NCBI RefSeq assembly: GCF_001039355.2
Contig: NW_019774069.1
Coordinates: 133,373-193,372, forward strand
Reading direction: 5' to 3'
DNA from: Lingula anatina
Taxonomy: Eukaryota > Brachiopoda > Lingulata > Lingulida > Lingulidae
DNA length: 60,000 nt
The notes below the pieces were generated by a model, which ran no database searches, was not told where the DNA came from, and saw only the letters and a program-made list of their open reading frames with translations. A program made the position numbers and the translations under genes. Positions 36,901 to 49,000 of the stretch are shown here, in pieces (the first letter of the stretch is position 1; each line of letters begins with the position of its first letter).

Positions 36901-39900
36901 TTAGTGTTTATGATAAGCACAATACTGTACACATTGTAGCTTCATGAACAGAGATTATTCTGACAATGGTTCAGTAGATTATTATATTAATGCAGCTATG
37001 TTTGATCAATGGCTTTAGGTAATGGAGTATAGATTTTTATTTCTATATGTACATGCATCTTTTTGTTGCAACATTTTGTTTTTGTTTTGTTTGTTGGATA
37101 AAACACTGAATTAATGATTTTCACTAACCAAATATGAGTGTTAAAGGCCAAGGTACAATGGCACACGTACTGTACAAAGTTAAATCTGACAAACCATTTG
37201 TCACAATTTTTATTGAGTCATTAGTGAAATTCTTAGAATCTGGTAATGAAAATAAGGTTATACCAAATATAAGTTAGCTGTACATTTAAAAACATTTATG
37301 TAGTATGATTAACAGGAAAATGGGAGGAGAAATGAAAAAGTCTGAAGTTGGCATCAACTCTAATAAAGAGATGGAAGTGATCACCATGGCAAAAATCAAT
37401 AAAGCAGTGCACTGGAACCCCTCTGTGCAGTCCCCTCAGCAGCCCAAACTCTCCCAAACTTTACTCCAAAAGCTTCAGAATGCGGGGATGCATAAGAGTA
37501 ATTCAGAAAACTGCACTTCTGATAAAACAGGGACTGTGAAAAAAATGGTTCTCCAAAAGGCTAATGACCGTAATAAAAAGCACCTGGGTTCCTTGGGCAC
37601 TAAATCACACAATCTAAGTAAAGATAGGCACTCAGTTACTGTTGAAGTGTTTGTACAGAATGAGGATCAATTAATAAAACAGATTAACAATGCAGGAGGC
37701 CCTAAGGAATCCATGACTACTGCTACTACTGAATCGGGGAAAAGCGAAAATATTGGCACAGATAAAGTTACAAGAGAGGGACCACGCTGGACAAGTCACA
37801 GTAATCATGGGGCTATTGATCAGCATTTATTAAAGTCAGAGAAGCACAAACAAAACAAACGCTCTACAGTGGTGGCCTCATTGTCAAACCAGGCCAGCAA
37901 GCAGGGTAATGTAGTGAATAAAAGATACATTGTTGCTCCGTCAGGCAGTCTTTCTCCTACCTCAGAGAGGCAGAAAAGAACTCTGAATCGTCTCAACAAC
38001 AAACAGTCCCAAGGGCACCAGCTGGAGAAGTACGTCAGGCCGCCAGGTGTTTACATGACAGGCCCAGGAGGGCATTACGCAGTTGACACCAGGATCCACA
38101 AAAATAACAACACAGCAGGAGATCCTGTTGTCAGTAGTAGCAGTGGGGGAAAGCTGCAGAATAGTTAGTAGGGGCAGAGGTGAGGAACAAAGGAGTAGAT
38201 CAGGTTCAAAATAACCCAGCCCCCCACCCTAAACTCCACACCAGCCAGCTAGCTCAGCAGAGGCATCCAGTACAGAATGGAGATGACATGGAACATGAGG
38301 AGGAGAATGACACTGGAAAAAATACTCATTTAGTTCAACATAATAGAGACGGAGAAAACAAAGTTGCCATAAACCATAAAGTTGGCACAAACAAAGTTAC
38401 CTCTCAGCTTTCCAAGGAACTAGAGGAATTGAGTGCCAGACATTATTTGGAGAAACTCAATCGACTGCCAAAAGATTTCAAAAGTAAGCAGTCTCAGAAT
38501 ATTTTCAAGGATGAAAGTGGGTCAGATGCCAGTTTAACTAATGGAGGTGCTGTTGATGATAGTAGTGGGAGGCCAGTGAGAACCTTATATGTACTGAAAG
38601 AGTCCAGCAAAGAAACAAGTAATGCCACAGAACAATTTCACACTGGAGACGATAAAGGGCCTCGTGTACCAATATTAAAACACAGAAGGAGTGATACCCA
38701 TCCTCCCCCCACCAGAACAGATAAAGCCAAGAAGGAAAACTTTAGAAATGTGAGGTTTAAGAGTGAGCAGTACAGACGACTGGAGAGACAAGATGCCTAT
38801 GATGCCGGTGATGCAGACTTTAGTCCTTTGAGGAGTATACTTGAGAATACTGTAGCTAAGGATGTAACAGAGGAAAATTCAGACAAAGAAAAAGAATCTG
38901 ATTTTCCAACTGACATGAAACTGCCAGAAGGGTACCCTGGTTTAGGAACCGTTGGATCAGGGAGTGTTGATAATGATGTCAATGAGGAGGTTTATGAGGA
39001 GGAGGAGGAAGTGGAGGAGGAAAGTGAGACTTATATTTTATGTTTAAGGACAGATGATGGGGATCTTATAGGACCATTCAGACTAGATGTTGATGAGTCT
39101 GAATTAGGTATAGGAGGTAAGAATAAAAATTATTCACGGGCCTTTATATCATTTTCAATCCATGTCTTATGCCCCATACACAATGCTAGAACTGTGAAAA
39201 TGTTTTATCATTGTGAAAAGTTGCTGCTCATAATTCATTACTCCGTTTTGTTTAAATTGCTTGCACTTAGACTTTGTCCTTTATTTGAACATTCCTAATG
39301 TACCCCACTACTGCATGCACAAACCACATGTATTTGCTGTTGTGTTTGATATCTGCAATCAGTGTTCACATTTGATGATATTTATCACAAATATGAAACA
39401 TTTTTGTTAATTAAATTTTGATAGATATTTTTTGCTTATCTAATGGACATTTTCGGAAAGTCAACTTTTGAGTTTTTATTCTTATTAGACTATTTTTAAA
39501 ATGATCATTGTTAAATATAATTGAAAACAGTATATCACATGTACTTTATGTTGCCACATTTGTATGCAGATTCATGATTTATTTTTAAAAAGATTATAAA
39601 CTGCCTTAGTAAGATAAAACAAATACATACTATCATTGCAAAATTAATTGTAATTAAGTCTATATTGTTGTCAATTTCTAGGTCTTCGAAACAGGCAAGT
39701 AGGTGCACACAATCTGAATGAAACCTCCAGTCGTAGCCATAGCATGCTCTCCTTAATGATTGACAGTGAAGTACCAGACGGTGATGAGAATATTTACATC
39801 ACTAAGCATGGAAAGTTGACATTTGTTGATTTAGCAGGTAAACAATCAATATTTTTCCTAGATAGGCCTATATATGCCTTTAGTAGATAATGCATTATGC

Positions 39901-39969
39901 TATGTCTGTTGCTATGATTTTACAGGAATTTCACAAAGTTGACACAAACAACAAAATTGTCAACAGTTC

Positions 39970-40027
<58 letters not shown>

Positions 40028-43000
40028 GAACTGTTGTTATATATATATAATACTTACTTAAATTCTGAAATTGTTGGTTTTGTTTATACGATCAAGGGAC
40101 CTGAAAGTTGTTCTTAAAATATCATATGAGCTATTTCTAGAATATATGAACAGTTGCTCTTGAAGTATTACCCTCTGCAAAATAGAACACATATTGATTT
40201 CTACTGTCTGAAACCTAGCATGTTTTAAAAGGTTTCATTTGTATAAGTTATACTATTGAATGACACCGTGATATGTCTATTTGAGAAAGATGAGGTGTAA
40301 TTGTGCACACACCTGCACTATTTGCTCTGCAGGATATCCACATTTAGGTTTTTTTTTTCTAGAACACTTTGGTATTTTGTGTGCATATAGGTTTAGATAT
40401 ATACTTGGTTAATATTTCAAATTTTAAAAAAGAAAAATGATTCAATTGAAATTGGATACCAAACTTTTGTGTGTGTGTGCAAATTTTCTGTATTGAGTTA
40501 GATCGATATGAATAATGACTGGAATACTTGATTCCTACATCCAAGAATATGGATTACAACTTACCGTAAAAACCAGTTTAACATTTAAGCTTTTTGGGAT
40601 AAAGAGAAAAAATTACATTACAATGTGTGACTGTTTTTAGATGTTTAAGTGGACATAAAAATTGTGCCTCTTAAGAAGGGATAAACAAAAATATTTAAGT
40701 TTGATATTTTTATCAACGAAAAAGTTACTGTAAAGGTCAAGAAAATTTGGGTACAGAATAAATATAGAGAAAAGAAAAAGTGCAAATGTATGTCCTATTT
40801 ATTTCTTTAGAGCATAAAAAAGTGCTATATAACGTATGTAATTGTTTTAAAAGAATAAAAGCCTTTATATATATGTGTTACAGGTAGTGAAAAGGTGAAA
40901 GATTCTGGTTCCTCAGGTGAACAGTTGATAGAAAGCAACAACATCAACAAGAGTCTCCTGGTGCTAGGTGAGTAACACCTTAAAGTGAAGGGTAAACATA
41001 AACATCACACAGTGGCGCCATACAGTACAACAATGTCCTTTCCCTGTTTTTGTCCAGTAAGGTCCCCGCAAACACTGACTTCTATTTATTTTTAAAAATG
41101 TGCTTTTGACAAGTAGTTTACAGATTAAACTTAAAAGATTATCTTCCATGGGTGTGTGAATTATTATGGTTGAAAAAATGGTCAGTGATGCAGCATGGTA
41201 ATGCTTAGAAAGAAACTGTTTGATTTTTGGACTTATTAAGTTGTATTTAAATGAAATTTTTGTCAGCATGTAAGTCTGTAAGATTATTTGTTACTTTAGA
41301 TCAAACCTCGTGATTATTGAGACACAAATGTTGTTTTTAGCGACCACACTGGTATATAGCTTTTCATTAAAGATTGACTGAGCAGGTGGATTTAAAAGTA
41401 TGGCTCATTTAGTATTAAATGAACAGTGTACTTTACATTGCTTCATGGCAGTTAGCTCAGTCAACTGTAGATTATTTCTCACTTCCAAGAACTCTGTCTT
41501 TGTTGGTATTAGTATTATATCATTTTATTTGATGAATTAGCTTCCTGGTGGTCTACTGAATTATGTAACCCCTTATTGAAGTCTGGTTAAGTCAGTCAAT
41601 CATCAGTCAAGATTTGGATAATTGGAATTCAATAATTAATAAAAATGAGGTGTGCTAGGATACGCTCATTTTGTGAACAGTCTGAGTGTAGTGTGCCCTA
41701 AATAAGTATTAAGATGTCATTCCACTTAACATCCATAAAGTGACATGATTCTTGAGATTAATGACTTGCAGTCATCATGTTCTCATACCTTGGTTGTGTT
41801 TACACATGGTATTGATTTTAGGCGTAAATACTTAAAGGCAAAAATGAGTTAAGTGAGTCTTTGTTATCATTAATAGACTCCATTAGGTTGGGCAAAGTAG
41901 AAAGTGTTTCAAGTTCTTCCCACTTATGACATAAAAACTGCACAGAAAAAATTGAAATAATATATATAATTCATAATTTTTCCAAAGATTGTCTGAAAAA
42001 AAATTATTCCTTTTATTAAATACAAGTTTTCTTTTTGTACCTCATACAAAAAGAAATTATTTACATACCTTCTGGCTCATTGCTACTTTTCATGAGACTC
42101 AATTCTCCCAATTGTGTAATTTATGCTACCCAAATATTTTTAGTGTCCCAGTAGAATCAGTAAGAGAGAAAGTTGCATGTTGGAACCCATTGCTTTGTTA
42201 TTTGATCATTACATTTTTTTTCTTTTCGTATGTTTGTACTTTGTTTGCCTCCTGCATTCTGATGATTGTTATTATGGTCCATCTGTTCTGTATGCAGTCA
42301 ACAGATGATATCTCAATTTAAATATGTAGATATTTTTTTCTTTGCAAATCTATACATTAAATATAAATATATAACACTGCCAGACAATTTGTTATCTCAG
42401 TTTGATAACCCATTGTTTCTTCTTCACACTGCAAGTTGGAATAATGATCCAGATATTTAGAGTTTACTTGTTAATATGCCAGATGCAGAGAACAGTATTT
42501 CACCAAGGTTTTGATGGATGGTTTTTGTCTCTTTTTTGTAGGCAACTGTATATCTGCTTTGGGCGATGCTAAAAAGAGACAGGGACATATTCCCTACAGG
42601 GACAGCAAGCTGACAAAGCTACTGGCAGACAGTTTAGGGGGAAATGGTGTAGCTTTAATGGTAAGATTATATAATTGATCTTTCATTTTTCATTGTAAAC
42701 ATAAATGTCCGTTGTTCAAACATGATTTAAATAAAAAGTTTACTTATTCCAAATCATTTCATTAGATATTAGAAAAATTATGCTAATCAAATGACGTGTT
42801 TTCATCAATGAATATCAAATTCATGATTATGGCCCAAACACATGAAATTGCTTTTTGTGACTTGGACCTATGGATTTATGATAGTGATTGCCAAATTAAT
42901 GACTTAAACTGCGATTTCATGGTCTGATTAAAAGGATGCTTACTGCGAGCACTACATTATAAACTGCAAGTCTCTCACCTGTCCTTTCAGGTCCATGTGT

Positions 43001-46000
43001 GTCTAATATTATAGAGTTCACACTTCTTCAGTATTAATTCACTGTCATTAATTTGTAAACAGCAAGAGACCTAGATAAAAGCTGGCCTAATTGTTTGTAG
43101 TTTATAGTACTTGGGTTGGCAATATTTTTACAGTCGGACCACAAAGTTGCAGTCAGTCATTAATTAGACAGTTGCAATCACAAATCTGCAGCTCCAAGTT
43201 ACAAATGGCAATTACCACTCATGAGGCCTGAATTATTAGCTAAAAATCTTTAGCCATTTTATCTTTTGTTTGTAGCTATTGATCATGTTTTTTGCAAATA
43301 CATGTAGCAGTCACATTATGTTTTAAGTTCAAAGAAATATGTTAAGTTGTAATCGGTTTCACAAAAAGTCATAAATATTCATAAAAGTGCTTGCAAATTA
43401 TGATATGGCTAAGTATTGAAAGTTGGTGCTCTTTATCTGGATTGAATAGAAATTCTACTGTAGTAATTTGAATTCAGGAATTAGAAAATAGCCCAGGGCA
43501 TAAACTGATATTTATAATTGATTAATTTGATTAATCCCCAAAACTATTATGTGTATAATTGACTGTTTGTATATTATTTGAACAATTTACCATTAGATTG
43601 ATCCAAAAATTTGTAATAGGGCACAGAATATTTTTTCTTTTTTGTGAAAGAGCACATAGAAGAACTTTAAAAAGGACTGAAAGGAAGTTTTTATTTGAAA
43701 TTTGCACAGTTTCAAAGGTTACCAGTTGTGAAGGTTGATTTTCAACTACTGTTATATGGAAGTAGATTATGCCTGTCAGTAAAATCTCCTAAAGAAATCA
43801 TAAAAAATGAGTGAATAACCTTCAACTCTTTGGTGATTACTTGCATGAATTATGTATACAGTACTAAGAAAGGTTATGAGAATTTAAGTTAAACATAAAT
43901 GATTCTTTTAACCTCAGTTAAGCATAAACTGGTGTTCCTGAAGTTTGATACAACCAACTTTTCCTGTATGCTCAAATGTTTTACAATTTACGCCACCTCA
44001 CCAAAAGTTGTTCAGTAAATGAAAAAGGAAAAATGTAATACTATCCAAAATTCTTAACTTTCAGTCTTTCAATTATATGTCTTTTTTAAAAAACTTTAAT
44101 CATTACTGTATTGTTGAATAGTTGGATGTGTATTGTTAACTTTTTTTTTTTCAGATCGCCTGTATTTCCCCTTCAGCTTCAAATGTTGGGGAAACTATGA
44201 ATACTTTGAGGTATGCTAACAGAGCCAAGAAGATTAGGAACAAGCCCGTTGTACAAATTGTAAGTCTGACATCATAGCCAAACTCACCAGACTGTAACCA
44301 TGACATGGTCTGTTTGCTAACTTTGACCCAAGAGCCTGAAATTAATATTGAAATTTCAGCTGTCGGTATCTCAAGTTTTTCAACTACCTCTTTTTATGGA
44401 AATAAAGTCTGTAACAAAGAATAGTCACTTGGACCTCTCATGCAAAGGCCTTTTCACGTGAAAGGTTATATCAACATAACCTAGAAGTAATATTTAAAAA
44501 TCTTTTTTGTGGTCTTTTCTAAGCCGATACTTATTCTTATTCAGGATCCTAGGGAGAGCTTGCTTATTAGTTTAAAGAAGGAGCTGAAAGTTCTCAGGCA
44601 GGAAAACCATTATCTCAGACAGCAGGTGAGACTAGGGCAAAGTTGTTGGTTTATTAAAAATGTCTTTTTTATTGCCTGATATTTATTCTTTGTGGGTTGC
44701 TAAGTTGAAGCTATCCACATAACAAATAAGAGAACAGAACAGGAAAAAAATTATGGGCACACTGTATTTCTTTCATTGTGGCATAGTGTTTACATTGTAG
44801 GTATGGAAAAATTAAAATTATACCCAATCTTCTGTGCTTATTCAACTCTTTGGATAAAATTGTATGTACTGTTATTAAAGCAGCTTAATTGATGCACAGT
44901 ACAACTCACAAAAGTTACATATTGTCTGTTCCAAAATAGGAGCATTGAACAATTTTAAACGATCTTGAATGTACATTAGCAATTACTTACGGTTTTATGT
45001 TTCTAGCTAAATTTTCCCGACAAACCAAAGGGCAAATTAGCAAAAGGAAATGATGAAGGTTTCAAGGAGTTGCTGAGACAAGCAACTAAAAGTAAGAACT
45101 ACTTTTCTTGTAATGCTATAATAGTATTCAGTCCAATTTTTTTCACACCCAAGAATGTAGTTTTAATGGTATAAAGAGAAACTTTGTATTTTGCCCATGC
45201 ATTCATTAGTTCAATAAAAAGATTTGAGGACATTTTTTACCTCATTAAGATGTTGTAAAATATGCTTTGACAGTTGCATCACAGATTTTTTAAAACCTCA
45301 AGCACATATATTTTTATTAGTGTTGACTGGATGTGCTAAAAAGCATTTTGGAAAAGTTCAGCTTGTCATGTGATGTAATGTGTCAGTATCTGTATAATAG
45401 GTCATTGAAGTTTTATTCTGTTGTCATGTAATCTGTTGTTACCCAAACTGTAAAACATTTGGTAGATTTTCTCATTCTTGTAAATTACTTGTTTTATATT
45501 AAAAACATTTCACCTGCAGGGTAGTGATTTTTCCAGGTGTTTTTGGATAATTTTGTTTTGAGACAAGAAATTATTTTAGTAATCAAGAATTGGTCTCTTA
45601 AGCACATACTCAAATTTTTTTTTTAATATTTGGTTTCAAACTTCCAGTGAAACTTGAAAAAGACCGCGAAGAGGCAGCAGTAAACCCTACAGGTGCCAGT
45701 GGTGCAGTGCCCAAACAGGACTCCATACTCAGTGACACCAGTGCTGCACTGAATGACAATGGACTTTATGAGATGTTGCAAGAGTACATGATAGAAAATG
45801 AAACACTCAGGTATGTTAAATGATAATTATTGCATTATTTTATAAGCCTTATGATCATTTTATGAAGGCTAGGTAAATAATAAAAATTTGTTTGAATGGT
45901 GTGAGCACCTACAATGAAATTACATTTCTCTTCAAAGCTAGACAATTTGCATTGTTGCACTTTTCCATGTAAATTTGAATTTTCCTTCAAATCGTAAAGT

Positions 46001-49000
46001 GTTAATTTTTTATCAGGTCACAGAACTCTGGTCTCCACTCAGGCAAAGATAAAATTGAGAGAGAACATGAAATGCTCTCAAGAGAAAATGAAAAACTACT
46101 AAGGAAGCTGGAGCAGCTTGACAGGTAGGCATTTGGTGTCTTTCACCTCAAACAGAACGTTTATGGTATTTTGGTTAAAATAAAAATATAATAACTCATT
46201 TTTCTGTGGTCCCAATAATTTTTTATTGCATGCTGCTTTTCACTTTACCGAATTTTATAGTGTCTAAGTTACATGTTAACCATTTTACAACATGTATTCA
46301 ATGCTGTATTCCATGTGTTTGATATTTGTGTCTGTTTGTTTCTCTCAGAATAATGACAAGATCCCCGTCCCTGTACAGTGCCAGGTCATCTGGATATTCA
46401 CAGAGATCAACCTATGACTGGATTCCTTCCTATGACAGCACTCCTCTGCAAACACCACCATACTATCAGGTAAGAAAAAAAATTTTATTGCAGTGTAATT
46501 TGATCGACACTTATATATTGTATTTTTGCAGCTTGTATTATTTATAACTGCATTATATTTTGAGGCGAATCTTGCAAGATGAGTTTTTCTTATTAATTAT
46601 CTAGTGTATTTTAATTATTTAACTTATCTAAATCTTTTGGTGGAGTATAAAAAAACTTTGTTATTTCCTACTATAGTGCACTATGCTTTTTTATTTACTT
46701 TATCATTACCATTTTCTATGTTTGTATTTGATTCTGCTTTATTCTTCAGTTTTTTATGCTCCTGCTTATTTTTATTTCTTTCCCTCTTTCTTTTTACTCA
46801 GTCTCGGCAGCAATACTGGTATGATTCCCCCAGCTCTCAGAGCAGTGCCCGGAGCCGTGACCCCAGGGATGCCTGGTACACACCACCCCCAGCACAGGGG
46901 GACAGGTACCAGTTACATGGGAGGTCGAGATCATCAGTAAGTTGGGATTGAAGATTTTGATTATGTATTCATATGTAGGAATATGCTTTCTTTATTCCTA
47001 ATATTGATATTAATTAGTAGTCAAATAAAAGGGGGGGGGGGAAGAAGTATAGTACATGGTAGCAATTGTGGACAAGCAGATACAAAATTATATGTTCAAA
47101 GACTTTGAACCAATTAGTTGTATGTCTGCATGAAGATGGTGCTCATTTTTGAGAAGTATTTATACAGTATGTGATTTTAGTCAACTTTGTGTTTTTTACC
47201 ATTGTAGCCAATTATACCAGTAAGTTAAAGCATACAATTTTATGCTGTAAAGAGAACTCACAGTGTTGGCACATAAAACAAGTACAACTCGTACTTTTTA
47301 AAAGATATAATTAAGACTTGGTATTTTTATTTGAAATGAAATTTCCATGTGCTTTAATTTTGACATTGATTTTTAAAAGTATTTGGTGTGAATTGGAAGT
47401 GCATTACTCCCTTATTCCTTTTTTCATGGTTTGATTCTTTTTGAAATAAAGTACTTCTAAAAAGCTTTTATCAGCTGATGATAAAAAAGTTAAACAATGC
47501 ACTTTAATCACATTTGTCCTTCATTAATAAAATTAAACTTTAAAAAAGTGCTGAACCATAGATTTAAAGAGCAAACCATTTATGATCTAAATTGAGTTGG
47601 ATAACTGGTCTAAGCCAATTTGATTGATTTAAGGTTATGCATTAAGTAATCTGTATCAAGAACATATCTAGTTATATCTGATCCAAACGGTATCATATTT
47701 CAGCCAAACGACCTGCCCCCTTTACCATACAATAACCACCACGGAGGTAATCCATATGATGTGCCACCTGGTGGTCCTAATGGATACCAGTATTCTCCAC
47801 CACAGCGACAACACCCCAATCCACTGCCACCTCCTCACCCAGGAAACAGGCCACCACATAGGCTACCACCTGCTCCAAAGGCGTAAGTTTTTTTTTCTTT
47901 TTTTTTTTTTTGGGGGGGGGGGGGATGTCAATCAGATATTTTGGACATGGCTTTATGAGAATAATATTAGTTTGAGTATATAAAGATAAGATTTAAGGAT
48001 ACTGTAAGCACAGGAAAAACCTTATTTTTCATATCTGTATGATAAACCCTTACAGTACTCTAAATGTATTGTCATTTAAAGGGCTGTTCACTTAGCCACC
48101 TTTCCTCATTTTATACAGATACATTTTAACCTATATTTAACCCTTTTATTGCTGCTTTTTTCCAGTCGGACAAAACCACCTACTTCATACTCGGACAAGT
48201 TCCAGCAGCAGTTGGAGCAAAAACAAAACCAGGAACCTGCTAACGTCCAGAATCCACATCAGGGTGGCAGTCCAAATAACTATGGCTATCATGGTCAAAG
48301 AGGGGCTGATAAAATCCCTAGGCAGCAGTATCAAGATTACCAAAGAAACAACTATGATTCCTTTGGCTATTGGAATTCTGGCCCCCCACTAGGGACTGTT
48401 CCAGGACCCTCTCAAGGTCCTCCCCCTGTTATGAGTCATAGTGGAACATCTGTTCCTCCACAATCTCTTCCTCCACAATCTCTTCCACCAAGGGGATCAC
48501 AGAGTGAAGTGCAAGGGGCTCCAGATCTGAGAAATGATGGGAGAAAAGTTGGGAAAAAGATAAGCAAAGGTATTTATTAAATAATTGTTTACTAAGTAAA
48601 GTAATGGATAGCTTGTTGATTATCTCCTTTGTTGTTCTCTTTGCTTTTTGCTCTTTGAAATTGATTATTTTTGTTTCTGTTTCACAAGCAGACACCAACA
48701 AGACTTCAACATCACCCTCAGGACATAAGGCATCCCCAGAGCGAGGTATGTTTTTTGTAATGTTCAATACCTGCAGAGGACAAACTTTTGTTGCAGTTGA
48801 TCTTATATATTTATTGAAAATGTATTAACATACCCAGTAAGTTTTTATGTACAGACACAGATGTGTCTGTACATATAGCCATCATCTGCGTCTGTCGCCG
48901 TCGTCGCCGTCGTCGCCGTCGCCGTGCACTTTTACCGATAACACGATAAGTGGAAAACCATTTTACNCTTTAAAAAAGTGCTGAACCATAGATTTAAAGA

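Noticed and set aside
37305-39116. Nested block as a simple cassette exon inserted within the motor domain
   Set aside because: Its plausible acceptors are phase 2, whereas the preceding KIF12 donor at 34215 is phase 1; inclusion there would hit a stop after a few codons.
39962-40035. microRNA precursor
   Set aside because: The stem is almost entirely AT dinucleotides with no unique mature arm, so a structural or assembly explanation is more likely.
46604-46951. 115-codon frame starting in an intron
   Set aside because: Only its last 45 codons (46802-46936) are exon; the first part is hydrophobic intron readthrough before a clear acceptor.
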